Below, one piece after another: positions 1 to 7,593 of a stretch of 13,866 nt of DNA. Source of the DNA: an uncultured Bacilli bacterium (GTDB lineage: Bacteria > Bacillota_I > Bacilli_A > RF39 > UBA660); contig CAKOOW010000030.1 of the NCBI GenBank assembly GCA_934098445.1, positions 1-13,866 of the forward strand, read 5' to 3'. Position numbers and translations under genes: made by a program. The notes under the pieces were generated by a model. It was given only the letters and a program-made list of their open reading frames with translations. It was not told the origin of the DNA and did not search any database. Numbering within the stretch: the stretch's first letter is position 1; each line of letters starts with the position of its first letter.

Positions 1-228
1 AGTATGGCAAGTCAACTAAAGTTATTAAACGACTATGATTTTAAGGAACAGAAAAAAAGTTTATCTGGTAATGACTTTATAAATAATTTGAAGATGGGAA
101 ATGTTTTTAATTGTAGTTTAGATTATCCAGTCTTATCTTATAAAGAGTCCTTAAGACTTTATAAACAGGTTTGTAAGACTTTTCATCTTCCCAGAGTGGT
201 TGTTTGTCGGGTAAGAAAGAAATTATAG
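1..228 (+). CDS. C-terminal part of an unrecognised protein (5' end outside window)
   Basis: The reading frame is open from the first base to a TAG stop at 226-228. An in-frame ATG sits at base 4, but only three bases lie upstream, so no ribosome binding site can be judged and the gene probably starts before the window. The visible 74-75 residues are basic and lysine-rich, with no membrane segment, cysteine motif or family signature that I recognise; the end reads HLPRVVVCRVRKKL. A terminator hairpin starts inside the stop codon, so this is the last gene of its transcript. Function unknown. Confidence 0.5.
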   Translation, partial: SMASQLKLLNDYDFKEQKKSLSGNDFINNLKMGNVFNCSLDYPVLSYKESLRLYKQVCKTFHLPRVVVCRVRKKL

Positions 229-250
229 TTTGTCAAGAACTATTTTTTTT
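225..250 (+). terminator. Intrinsic terminator overlapping the stop codon of the first gene
   Basis: ATAGTT (225-230) pairs with AACTAT (238-243) across a 7-nt loop and is followed by a run of T to 250. The stem is short (6 bp), so termination may be partial. The same bases form the -35 and spacer of the next promoter. Confidence 0.55.
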
Positions 251-258
251 GATATAAT
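230..258 (+). promoter_or_regulatory. SigA-type promoter for the RNase J-like gene
   Basis: TTGTCA (230-235), a 17-bp spacer and TATAAT (253-258). This is one base from consensus at -35 and perfect at -10. The start point would be near 265, giving a leader of about 50 nt before the ATG at 318, with AAGGAAG at 301-307 as the ribosome binding site. Confidence 0.75.
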
Positions 259-317
259 TAACTTGTTTGTAGTCGCTTGTATTTAAAATTATTATTATTA
301 AAGGAAGTAGATAAAAT

Positions 318-1952
318 ATGAGTAAAATTAAAATATTTGGACTAGGTGGTCTTAGTGAAACTGGGAAGAATACCTATGTTGTAGAGGTTGATAATTCAAT
401 CTTTATCTTAGATTGTGGACTTAAGTTTGCCACGGAAAATTTATATGGAATAGATTATATTATTCCGGATTTTGATTATTTAGTGAAAAATAAAAAGAAG
501 ATTAGAGGATTATTCTTAACACATGGACATTATGAGAATATGGGTGCTACAAATGATTTGATAAGATTAATTCCTAATTTAAAAGTTTATTGTACGAAGT
601 TTACAAAGTATGTTTTAGAAAGTGATGGGGTGAATCCTAATAACTTAATAGAGATTGAACCTCATAAGAAGTTGAATTTTAGGGATGTTAGTATTTTTCC
701 TATTAGTGTATCACATTCGACTCCGGATGCTGTTATGTATGTAATTAATACGAAAGATGGGGCGATTTGCTATACGGGGGATTTTATTATTGATCCTTTG
801 ATGCGAGGAGCTTATGATATGGATTTAGGAAAGATTGCTTATGTTGGAAAGAAGGGCGTTTTAGCACTTTTACAAGAGTCATCTTTTTCGGAAAAAGTTG
901 GGCATACATCTCCTAATCACAGGTTGGTGGGCGTATTTAAAGAGGCGGTTAGACATACAAAAGACAGGTTGATGTTCTTAGTCTTACCAACTCATCTTTA
1001 TACGATTCAAGAAATATTTGAGGCTGCTCGTAATACGCATCGTAAGATTGTCGTTATGGGTAAGCAATTACAAAATTTAATTGAGATGTCTTTGAAAGAA
1101 AATTATTTAACTATTCAAGAAGGTCTATTGGGGGACTTATCTAATATTAATGATAAAGATGCGATTATCTTAATGGCTGATAGTAAACAAAATCCTTATG
1201 CTTGTATTAGTAAAGTATTAAATGGTTATGATAAGTTTATTCATTTGAAACCAACAGATACGATTGTCTTTGCCGAACCAAGATATGATGAGAATGAAAA
1301 ATTATTAGTTAAAATTAAAAATGACTTAGCGATGCATGGGTGTGAGATTGTTTCGATTCCGAAAGGAAAGACTATATTACATCATGCTTCGAAAGAGGAT
1401 TTAATGTTAATGATAAAGTTATTAAATCCTAAGTATTATATGCCAGTTAAGGGTGAGTATCGTTATATGGTTAATAATGCTAATTTAGCTAGTGATTTAG
1501 GTATTCCGGCGGAAAATATTCTTCTTAAGCAGAATGGGGATATTGTGGAGATTAATAATGGGGTTTTACAAGATAATTTTAAAACAATGAAGATTAATGA
1601 TGTCTTAATAGATGGTAAGAGTAATGATGATGTTGGTGATTTAGTTATTAAGGATCGTCAGATGTTAAGTGAGAATGGAATTGTCTTGATTTCAGCTACT
1701 ATTTCCAAAAAGACTAGAGAAGTTTTAGTGGGACCAGAAGTAACAACTAGAGGATTTATCTATATTAAAGATAGTAAAGAAATGATTAATGAGATAAAGA
1801 ATATTTCTTTAGATGTTATTACGAGAAATATTACGGATCGTTATGTTGATTATACTACTATTAAAACGGAAATTAGAGAAGAATTAGGTAAGTATTTATA
1901 TAGTGAGACGGAATGTAAACCAATGATTATTGCGGTTATTCAAGAAGTATAA
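318..1952 (+). CDS. rnj: Ribonuclease J-family protein with degenerate metal-binding site (RNase J2-like)
   Basis: 544 residues, normal RNase J length: metallo-beta-lactamase domain, beta-CASP insert and C-terminal domain. RNase J proteins form the Firmicutes complex for 5' exonuclease and endonuclease mRNA and rRNA processing in the cytoplasm. Recognisable landmarks are GGLSETGKN (10-18), the SHSTPD histidine (H133), the TGDF aspartate (D155), HHAS (355-358) and PVKGEYR (376-382). The defining HxHxDH motif reads HGHYEN at 69-74, so the metal-binding Asp and last His are replaced. The late conserved His after GEYR reads VNN (385-387). Loss of these residues recalls RNase J2 subunits, which are weakly active or inactive and act as partners of RNase J1. 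I infer a structural or regulatory paralogue, with a catalytic copy elsewhere. It is transcribed alone, between its own promoter and terminator. Confidence 0.9.
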   Translation: MSKIKIFGLGGLSETGKNTYVVEVDNSIFILDCGLKFATENLYGIDYIIPDFDYLVKNKKKIRGLFLTHGHYENMGATNDLIRLIPNLKVYCTKFTKYVLESDGVNPNNLIEIEPHKKLNFRDVSIFPISVSHSTPDAVMYVINTKDGAICYTGDFIIDPLMRGAYDMDLGKIAYVGKKGVLALLQESSFSEKVGHTSPNHRLVGVFKEAVRHTKDRLMFLVLPTHLYTIQEIFEAARNTHRKIVVMGKQLQNLIEMSLKENYLTIQEGLLGDLSNINDKDAIILMADSKQNPYACISKVLNGYDKFIHLKPTDTIVFAEPRYDENEKLLVKIKNDLAMHGCEIVSIPKGKTILHHASKEDLMLMIKLLNPKYYMPVKGEYRYMVNNANLASDLGIPAENILLKQNGDIVEINNGVLQDNFKTMKINDVLIDGKSNDDVGDLVIKDRQMLSENGIVLISATISKKTREVLVGPEVTTRGFIYIKDSKEMINEIKNISLDVITRNITDRYVDYTTIKTEIREELGKYLYSETECKPMIIAVIQEV

Positions 1953-1978
1953 AAGAAGTTTCTAAGACCTCTTTTTTT
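1951..1978 (+). terminator. Intrinsic terminator of the RNase J-like gene
   Basis: An 11-position stem (1951-1961 with 1965-1975; one A-C mismatch, one G-U pair) with a 3-nt loop, ending in a T run to 1978. It begins within the TAA stop. Confidence 0.75.
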
Positions 1979-2028
1979 ATGGGTTTTAGTCCTAGAAAAT
2001 AAAGATTAGAAGTAACTCAACTTAAAGT

Positions 2029-2045
2029 TTAGTTGATTCAACTAA
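2029..2045 (+). promoter_or_regulatory. 17-bp palindrome upstream of the sulfotransferase gene, possible operator
   Basis: TTAGTTGA-T-TCAACTAA is a perfect palindrome with 8-bp arms. A second imperfect inverted repeat (AACTCAACTT / AAGTTTAGTT, 2014-2034) overlaps it. A GATAAT sequence at 2062-2067 could be the -10 box of the following gene, with TTCAAC (2038-2043) as a weak -35 at 18 bp. The palindrome would then cover the -35. A regulator site is inference; no T run follows, so it is not a terminator. Confidence 0.35.
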
Positions 2046-2100
2046 GAAGTTATTTAAAAAAGATAATTTTTTAGATAAGGTGTCTTTGGGTGATAAATTT

Positions 2101-4062
2101 ATGCAAAGAAAGAAAAATATTATGATTATGATAATTAGTATTTTAATGATAAGTATTATTGGGTTTACTTTTTATCATTATCAAAGTTTAAAGAAGAAAG
2201 AGAACTTAAGTTTAAAGACATCTTTAGTAACTAAACAAAATGAGATAAGTAAGTCTTTGAAGACTACGGGATATACTATTGATAATCCAAAGATTATATT
2301 AGATCCTTATGAGGCTTCTCCTTTAACTGCTTTAGTACTTTTTGAAACGGAGGAAGAAGTAAGTCCGAAAGTTATTATTAAGGGGAAAGATAAGTCTACT
2401 ACTTTTACGACTAGTTTTTCTATGAATAAGGAACATTATTTACCTATTTATGGGTTATATCCAGATTATAATAATAAAGTAGAGATTAGTTATACTTTAA
2501 AGAATGGTAAGGAAGTAATTAAAGAGATTGAAATTAAAACGGAGGCCTTACCGGATGATTTTGTTTTACCTACTAGTGTTAAGAAAGATAGTAGTAAATT
2601 AAGTAATGATTTATATTTTTTTACTCCTTCTAGTAAAGGGTATACTTGTGCTTATGATGTTAATGGGGATGTTCGTTGGTATTTATCTAATAATGCGATT
2701 TGGGATAATACTCGTCTAAAGAATGGGCATATGATGGTTAGTACCGAAAGATTAGTTAATAGTCCATATTATATGACAGGGTTATATGAAATTGATCTTT
2801 TAGGACATATATATAATGAATATTCTTTAAAAGGGGGATATCATCATGATTATTTTGAACTACCGAATGGTAATTTATTAGTGGCTAGTGATGATTTTAA
2901 TAATGATAAAGGGACGGTAGAAGATTATATAGTTGAACTTGATAGGACTACTGGGAAAATTGTTAAATCTTGGGATTTAAAAGATGTCCTAAAAATGGAA
3001 GATGGTAAAAGTGAAAACTGGAGTGCTTATGATTGGTTTCATAACAATTCTGTTTGGTATGATGCTGCTACTAATAGTATAACTTTATCAGGAAGGCATC
3101 AAGATGCGGTTATTAATATCGATTATCAAACAGGTAAATTAAATTGGATTATTGGTGATTCTAGTAATTGGAGTAGGGAATATCAAAAGTATTTCTTTAC
3201 TCCGGTGGGGAAAGATTTTGAATGGCAATGGTCTCAACATGCCGCAATGATTACTCCTGAGGGATATGTCTTTATCTTTGATAATGGTAATAATAAGAGT
3301 AAGGATAGCACTAAATATGTTGAAGCTTCCAATAGTTATTCGCGGGGAGTTATGTATAAAATTAATACTACTAATATGACTATTGAACAAGTATATGAAT
3401 ATGGAAAAGAACGAGGAAGTAGTTTTTATTCACCATATATAAGTGATGTTGATTACTTAGGGGTAAATCATTATTTAGTTCATTCGGGAGGAATAGTATA
3501 TGTTGATGGGAAAAATTCTAATCAACCAGCTGGTTTTTCTTCTAATACTACTCTAAAGAGTGATACTGTAGAACTTTTAAATAATAAGGTTATCTTTGAG
3601 ATAGTTTTACCTACTAATAATTATCGGGTAGAAAAGCAAAGTCTTTATACAGGGGATGATTATAATAATTCTTTAGGTAAGAGATTAGGGAGTTTAGGAG
3701 AGACTAAAGTAAGTAAAAAAGATAATAAATTAATTAAAACTATTAAAACAGATGATGATTATAATAATCGTAATATTACTTTAACTAATGAAGAAGATCG
3801 TTTAGTACTAAGTGGAAAGTTTAAGAAAGGGGAAAGTGTTAGCTTTATCTTAAGAAAAGGGTTAACTAATTATTATTATGATCAAGTGATAAGTAAAAAG
3901 CCATATACCGCGTTGTGTGTAGATATTTTTACGGAAGAAGAAACTAATGAAGGAATTAATATTACAAGATATATAAATAAAGAGGGGTTATCAGGGAAGT
4001 ATTATCTTTATATAAAAATAAATGATAAGATATATGATACTAAAAGGTATGTTGTGGTTTGA
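2101..4062 (+). CDS. Membrane-anchored aryl-sulfate sulfotransferase (ASST family)
   Basis: 653 residues from the ATG at 2101, preferred over a GTG at 2080 because GGGTGA (2088-2093) lies 7 nt upstream. ASST enzymes move sulfate from one phenolic sulfate ester to another phenol, independent of PAPS, by a sulfo-histidine intermediate. Residues 5-25 form a hydrophobic anchor after QRKK, placing the rest outside the cell. An N-terminal beta domain (about 60-150) precedes a propeller-like region with the family motifs: YHHD (247-250), WFHNNSVWYD (312-321), SGRHQ (330-334) and WSQHA (377-381). These match the positions of the catalytic His and Arg residues in characterised ASSTs, with the last His as candidate nucleophile. 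It appears monocistronic and ends in TGATGA. The anchor in place of a cleaved signal, and the natural substrate (host, dietary or bacterial phenols), remain open. Confidence 0.88.
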   Translation: MQRKKNIMIMIISILMISIIGFTFYHYQSLKKKENLSLKTSLVTKQNEISKSLKTTGYTIDNPKIILDPYEASPLTALVLFETEEEVSPKVIIKGKDKSTTFTTSFSMNKEHYLPIYGLYPDYNNKVEISYTLKNGKEVIKEIEIKTEALPDDFVLPTSVKKDSSKLSNDLYFFTPSSKGYTCAYDVNGDVRWYLSNNAIWDNTRLKNGHMMVSTERLVNSPYYMTGLYEIDLLGHIYNEYSLKGGYHHDYFELPNGNLLVASDDFNNDKGTVEDYIVELDRTTGKIVKSWDLKDVLKMEDGKSENWSAYDWFHNNSVWYDAATNSITLSGRHQDAVINIDYQTGKLNWIIGDSSNWSREYQKYFFTPVGKDFEWQWSQHAAMITPEGYVFIFDNGNNKSKDSTKYVEASNSYSRGVMYKINTTNMTIEQVYEYGKERGSSFYSPYISDVDYLGVNHYLVHSGGIVYVDGKNSNQPAGFSSNTTLKSDTVELLNNKVIFEIVLPTNNYRVEKQSLYTGDDYNNSLGKRLGSLGETKVSKKDNKLIKTIKTDDDYNNRNITLTNEEDRLVLSGKFKKGESVSFILRKGLTNYYYDQVISKKPYTALCVDIFTEEETNEGINITRYINKEGLSGKYYLYIKINDKIYDTKRYVVV

Positions 4063-4072
4063 TGAAATCAAA

Positions 4073-4101
4073 TTAAAAAGAAGCTTTTAACTTCTTTTTA
4101 A
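4073..4101. terminator. Bidirectional terminator between convergent genes
   Basis: A perfect 11-bp stem (4073-4083 with 4091-4101) around a 7-nt loop, with T runs on both strands (TTTTT at 4095-4099, and the A run at 4075-4079 read on minus). It ends the sulfotransferase transcript on plus and overlaps the stop codon of abiEii on minus. Confidence 0.85.
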
Positions 4102-4953
4102 TTTTTCAGTAATACTAATAAAGAATTCTTTACTCCAAATTTCTAAGGTATCAATGTTTTTAATAAATGGCTTAACATCATCTTTGGCTTCTTCATAGTC
4201 TATTTCATTAAATTTATTTATTAATAAATTTTTAAGTTTATTAATATCAAGAGTTTCATCAGGTCTGATATAATTTGATTCTAATAATTTATTTTTTAGC
4301 AATTCTATATTAACTTTTGTATCATTAGCTAGAAAGAATATATAATCGTATAAGTCTCTACCTTTAGTTCTAGTTTTCCAATTTCGACATAAAATAGCGT
4401 GAATTTTTCCCGCAAATAGAGATTCTTTGTCGTATAATTTAATTTGATGTGGGTTTGGTAATAATTTATATTTATCTTCATATGAAGCGCCAGCAGGAGG
4501 ATTGATATCAACTTCAAATTTTATTTTTAGGTCTTTCAATATCCGATTATATTTATTATTTTCCTCGTTAGGGAAAAATTTTAATATATGTTCTAGGGTG
4601 TTTCCTTTTAAGAATGCCGATGTTATTTTAGAGTCCCTGCTTTTAATTTTAGTATTTACTTTTAAATTTAATTTATAGGTATGCAATTCTTTTTCAATAT
4701 ATTCAAAGTAATTACTTAAATCAAAATTTTTATCTGGCTTTAAAAGAGCAAAATCTAAGTCTTCAGAAAATCGGTCTAGTCCATAAAATATTCTCAAAGC
4801 TGTTCCACCGTAAAAGGCTGCTTCTTTAAAGAAACCTCCTCTAGATAGTCCTGCTAAAACTATTTCTTGAATTATTTCTTTAAGAGCGTTAATTTCATCA
4901 TTAGTATTTTTGATTTCATATTTGGAAAGCATTTGTTCGATTATATTATTCAT
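4087..4953 (-). CDS. abiEii: AbiEii-type nucleotidyltransferase toxin
   Basis: 288 residues. AbiEii is the toxin of the type IV AbiE system: a cytoplasmic nucleotidyltransferase fold that arrests growth, in characterised homologues through nucleotide addition to RNA, and can cause abortive phage infection. Visible motifs in order: GGTALRIFYGLDRFSEDLDF (49-68), containing the GG..S..D.D metal and nucleotide motif with D65 and D67; KFEVD (145-149); ESLFAGKIHAIL (177-188) with K183; and KGRDLYDYIFFL (197-208). All four expected motifs are intact, so it should be active. AAGGAGA at 4961-4967 (minus) is a strong ribosome binding site inside the end of abiEi. The genes overlap by 8 nt, implying coupled translation. 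Regulated by the abiEi product at the shared promoter. Confidence 0.9.
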   Translation of the reverse strand: MNNIIEQMLSKYEIKNTNDEINALKEIIQEIVLAGLSRGGFFKEAAFYGGTALRIFYGLDRFSEDLDFALLKPDKNFDLSNYFEYIEKELHTYKLNLKVNTKIKSRDSKITSAFLKGNTLEHILKFFPNEENNKYNRILKDLKIKFEVDINPPAGASYEDKYKLLPNPHQIKLYDKESLFAGKIHAILCRNWKTRTKGRDLYDYIFFLANDTKVNIELLKNKLLESNYIRPDETLDINKLKNLLINKFNEIDYEEAKDDVKPFIKNIDTLEIWSKEFFISITEKLKRS

Positions 4954-5536
4954 TTGTATTTCTCCTTAGATAACTAGCTAGTAAAGTTACATTTGTTGAG
5001 TGATATAACTTACTTAGTTGGGCTATTTTTTCGACATTTAATTTGCTAAATTCTTCTTCATCAATTCTTAAGTCTGAAAATAACATTATTTTTAAATTGT
5101 TGTATGTTTTTAAAGGTTTTAGAGTATATAATTTGTCACACAAAGCCTTTTCTGGAGTCGCGATTTGGTAAGAGTAGTTATTTTCCACTTTAAGAAGTAT
5201 TTCTTCCGGGTAAACAGATTGAGGAATATCTTTATACGTAAAGACTCCAAAATTTGTGATATATTGTTTTTTCTTTTTCTTATTACAGGTGGCACAAGTA
5301 ACAGTTGTTACGCGTTCAGGGATTAACCCATAGTAAGCTAAGGCGTATTCAAAAGATATGTATGATGGACCGTAAATGCAACCTGCTAGAAGATAACCTG
5401 GCGTATTAGGGTCGGTTTCATATAATCCCGTTATTATTTTGTATAGTTTACCGGCTTTAATATCTCTATTAATTTTGTTATTTTTGTTAGAATATTCTTT
5501 TAAATATCCTTTAGCCATATCATTAGTAATTACCAT
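4946..5536 (-). CDS. abiEi: AbiEi-type antitoxin / autorepressor
   Basis: 196 residues from the ATG at 5536, chosen over upstream codons because AGAGGTG sits 5 nt before it. AbiEi proteins have an N-terminal winged helix-turn-helix that represses the operon and a C-terminal domain needed to neutralise AbiEii. Here residues 1-45 (ITNDMAKGYLKEY, INRDIKAGKLYKIITGLYE) fit the DNA-binding part, and YISFEYALAYYGLIPE, the TCATCNKKKKK loop and ATPEKALCDKLY fit the AbiEi core. It directly precedes and overlaps the toxin gene. The promoter has a perfect palindrome over its -10 box, as expected for autoregulation. Confidence 0.88.
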   Translation of the reverse strand: MVITNDMAKGYLKEYSNKNNKINRDIKAGKLYKIITGLYETDPNTPGYLLAGCIYGPSYISFEYALAYYGLIPERVTTVTCATCNKKKKKQYITNFGVFTYKDIPQSVYPEEILLKVENNYSYQIATPEKALCDKLYTLKPLKTYNNLKIMLFSDLRIDEEEFSKLNVEKIAQLSKLYHSTNVTLLASYLRRNTNE

Positions 5537-5549
5537 ATTTTCACCTCTC

Positions 5550-5584
5550 AATACCATTATATGGTATTTACTGGTGAAAATCAA
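5550..5584 (-). promoter_or_regulatory. abiE promoter with palindromic operator over the -10 box
   Basis: Read on the minus strand: TTGATT (5579-5584), a 17-bp spacer, TATAAT (5556-5561). The -10 lies in the perfect inverted repeat AATACCAT-TAT-ATGGTATT (5550-5568; 8-bp arms, 3-bp centre). A repressor bound there would block polymerase. Characterised AbiEi proteins repress through inverted repeats at their promoter, so this is the natural autoregulatory site. Confidence 0.8.
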
Positions 5585-5591
5585 CCTTTTT

Positions 5592-5620
5592 TTGACAAAG
5601 AAAGTTATATTTGATATTGG
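5592..5620 (+). promoter_or_regulatory. Candidate promoter for the small membrane-protein operon
   Basis: A perfect -35 TTGACA (5592-5597) followed after 17 bp by TATTGG (5615-5620), a weak -10. An alternative is TTGATA (5611-5616) with TATGCT (5635-5640) at 18 bp. The region diverges from the abiE promoter, whose -35 is only 7 bp away, so AbiEi could also affect this unit. Confidence 0.45.
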
Positions 5621-5691
5621 TTTTTAGATGATTATATGCTATATTTTAATTAGATGCTTATTGTAACTTTGATTGAAAAAGGTTGAAATTT

Positions 5692-6192
5692 ATGAAGAAA
5701 GTAATTTGGATTTTAATGGGATTTAAAATTTTCGAGGTAATTTTTACAACCATCTTGGGATTAACTTTATTGGTTTGGGTGGTTGGAGAGTTTATATATT
5801 TTAGGGAACCAATTAATGTGGTGAATGCTAATTTTAAAGAAGAAGTTTCTTTTAAGAAGCCGGTTAAGTCATCATTGATTTTTGAGACTCCAAACGCATT
5901 TCGCTTTGCTGATGAATTTTCTGTCTTTTTCTATGAACAAGATGATAATGAAGACATCATAAGACAATTAGAAAATAGTGATTTAAAACATCTTGAGAAC
6001 CAGATATTAGTTTGTAAGAAGAATTTTAAATCAGAGTTTTATCATCTATTTGAAGATAATTTTCCCAAAGAGATAAATAAAAATAATAATTTATATTATA
6101 AGATTAAAACTTCAAGGAGTAGTAAGATGATACTTGTTTATGATACGAGTACTTATAAACTATATTATATTGAGTGCTACTTTAAAACGTAA
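5692..6192 (+). CDS. Small membrane-anchored hypothetical protein
   Basis: 166 residues from the ATG at 5692; AAGG at 5679-5682 is well spaced for this start and too close for a TTG at 5683. I do not recognise the family. The N-terminus has a long hydrophobic stretch (about 4-35, ILMGFKIFEVIFTTILGLTL then LVWVVGEFIYF) with a short basic start, so one or two membrane segments. The remaining 130 residues are mixed alpha/beta with aromatic-rich strands (SLIFETPNAFRFADEFSVFF; KLYYIECYF at the end) and probably lie outside. It heads a two-gene unit: the stop overlaps the ribosome binding site of the next small gene. No sign of damage. Confidence 0.7.
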   Translation: MKKVIWILMGFKIFEVIFTTILGLTLLVWVVGEFIYFREPINVVNANFKEEVSFKKPVKSSLIFETPNAFRFADEFSVFFYEQDDNEDIIRQLENSDLKHLENQILVCKKNFKSEFYHLFEDNFPKEINKNNNLYYKIKTSRSSKMILVYDTSTYKLYYIECYFKT

Positions 6193-6203
6193 GGAGTTTT
6201 GAG

Positions 6204-6347
6204 ATGCCAAGACATGAATTGGGAATTATTGAAAAGTTAGATAATTTAGAAGTAGATAAAAATTGGCAAGATGAGATAGATAAGTTAAAAGATAAATTAT
6301 GGGAAGCATATAAGAAAAATAAATATATTATTCATTATGGAATATAA
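6204..6347 (+). CDS. 47-residue hypothetical protein, translationally linked to the upstream gene
   Basis: A 47-residue frame easily missed because of its size. It begins MPRHELGIIEKLDNLEVD and ends YIIHYGI. AAGGAG (6191-6196) starts within the stop codon of the preceding gene and lies 7 nt from the ATG, an ideal ribosome binding site. The product is highly charged, without membrane segment or signal, with a likely amphipathic helix WQDEIDKLKDKLWEAYKKNK (21-40). Tight spacing suggests joint function or expression with the membrane protein. I do not recognise the family. Confidence 0.6.
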   Translation: MPRHELGIIEKLDNLEVDKNWQDEIDKLKDKLWEAYKKNKYIIHYGI

Positions 6348-6386
6348 AAATATGTATAAATTTAAAGAAAAATGCTATATTATTAA

Positions 6387-6406
6387 TGGAAGTGATAATA
6401 CTTCCA
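6387..6406 (+). other. Hairpin in the trailer of the small operon
   Basis: TGGAAGT / ACTTCCA with loop GATAAT forms a 7-bp perfect stem. No T run follows, so it is not a standard terminator; it may protect the 3' end or pause polymerase ahead of the terminator at 6454. Confidence 0.35.
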
Positions 6407-6453
6407 CAAGAAAATTTCTTCTATAGATAGGTTTGTTTAAACTTATTGAGAAC

Positions 6454-6480
6454 AAGACAACGACAGTTGTCTTTTCTTTT
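6454..6480 (+). terminator. Intrinsic terminator of the small-protein operon
   Basis: AAGACAAC (6454-6461) and GTTGTCTT (6466-6473) form a perfect 8-bp stem with a GACA tetraloop, followed by TTTTCTTTT to 6480. Confidence 0.8.
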
Positions 6481-6500
6481 ATCTATTTATCTAGTATAAT
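6472..6500 (+). promoter_or_regulatory. Candidate promoter for rmuC
   Basis: A perfect TATAAT at 6495-6500 with a poor -35 (TTTTCT, 6472-6477) at 17 bp. Start near 6507 would leave almost no leader before the AGAGGTGG ribosome binding site (6505-6511), so either the start point is slightly upstream or another promoter contributes. Confidence 0.4.
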
Positions 6501-6516
6501 CTAAGAGGTGGTGTTA

Positions 6517-7593
6517 ATGGAGTATATAATGATTGGAATGCTAATAATAGTTATTATTCTTTTGATAATATTACTTCTAAGGAATAAAAAGAGTGATAAT
6601 ACGGATATAGTAGAGAGATTAGGGAAACTAGAGACTAATTTAACTAAAGATATATTAGAGTTTAAATATGGGTTAAGTAAAGATATTAGTAGTGATTTTA
6701 AAGTACTTAATGATGATATTAGAAATAGTTTGATTAGAATAAATGAGAAAGTTAATCTTAATTTAGATGAGAATTTTAATAAGACTAATAAGACTTTTAA
6801 TAATATATTAGAAAGACTTAGTAAGATAGATGAGGCTCAGAAGAGAATAGATAATCTTAGTAGTGATATTGTTTCTTTACAGGGGATATTAACGGATAAA
6901 AAGACGAGGGGTATCTATGGAGAGGTTAGTCTTAATTATATATTAAGTAGTATCTTTGGAGAGAAGAATGATAATATTTACAGACTACAGTATACTTTAC
7001 CGAATGGGTATATAGCTGATTCGATTATTTTTGCTCCGGAACCTTTAGGGCATATCTGTATAGATAGTAAGTTTCCGTTAGAGAATTATCAGAGGATGGT
7101 GGACAAGAGTCTTAGTATGGATTTAAGGAATAGTTATGCTAAAGCTTTTAGAAATGATGTTAAGAAACATATAGATGCCATTAGACAAAAATACATCATA
7201 AGAGGGGTTACTTCTAGTCAAGCTATTATGTTTTTACCTGCGGAGGCTATATTTGCGGAGATTAATGCTTATTATCCGGAGTTAGTGGGTTATGCATATG
7301 ATGCGAATGTCTTTATAGCTAGTCCTACTACATTAGTCAGTACGTTAACAACGATAAGTATGATTTTACAGAATATGAAAAGAGATAAGTATGCTAAAGT
7401 TATAGCGGAGAATCTTAACTTACTTAGCGATGAATTTAATAAGTATCGAGTTCGTTGGGATAAGTTAAGTAGGAGTATTGAGACGGTTTCTAAAGATGTT
7501 AAAGATATTAATATAACGACATCGAAGATTACGAAGCGTTTTCAAGCGATTAATGGGGTATCATTAGAGGAGATTACAGATGAAGAAGATTAA
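6517..7593 (+). CDS. rmuC: RmuC-family protein
   Basis: 358 residues from the ATG at 6517, placed by AGAGGTGG just upstream rather than the GTG at 6508. RmuC limits rearrangement between inverted repeats in E. coli and has a nuclease-like fold; its exact reaction is not settled. Residues 4-22 form an N-terminal membrane anchor. Residues 30-125 are a charged coiled-coil stretch (repeated ERLGKLETN, LERLSKIDEAQKRIDNL). The RmuC domain starts at about 130 with RGIYGEVSLNYIL and includes the signature CIDSKFPLENY (181-191) and FLPAEAIFAEI. Length and layout are typical. It overlaps the next gene by 14 nt. A protein linked to inverted-repeat stability in the same window as inverted-repeat switches is notable but probably coincidental, since rmuC is widespread. 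Confidence 0.9.
   Translation: MEYIMIGMLIIVIILLIILLLRNKKSDNTDIVERLGKLETNLTKDILEFKYGLSKDISSDFKVLNDDIRNSLIRINEKVNLNLDENFNKTNKTFNNILERLSKIDEAQKRIDNLSSDIVSLQGILTDKKTRGIYGEVSLNYILSSIFGEKNDNIYRLQYTLPNGYIADSIIFAPEPLGHICIDSKFPLENYQRMVDKSLSMDLRNSYAKAFRNDVKKHIDAIRQKYIIRGVTSSQAIMFLPAEAIFAEINAYYPELVGYAYDANVFIASPTTLVSTLTTISMILQNMKRDKYAKVIAENLNLLSDEFNKYRVRWDKLSRSIETVSKDVKDINITTSKITKRFQAINGVSLEEITDEED

Noticed and set aside
3139..3390. 83-residue minus-strand frame inside the sulfotransferase gene
   Set aside because: No ribosome binding site, and it lies opposite strongly conserved ASST motifs.
4060..4065. Mycoplasma-type recoding of TGA as tryptophan
   Set aside because: The sulfotransferase ends in two TGA codons at the shared terminator, and all conserved tryptophans in the window are TGG.
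5439..5627. 62-residue plus-strand frame across the abiEi start and promoter
   Set aside because: Antisense to abiEi and its operator, with no translation signals; its hydrophobic look comes from the complement of lysine- and asparagine-rich codons.
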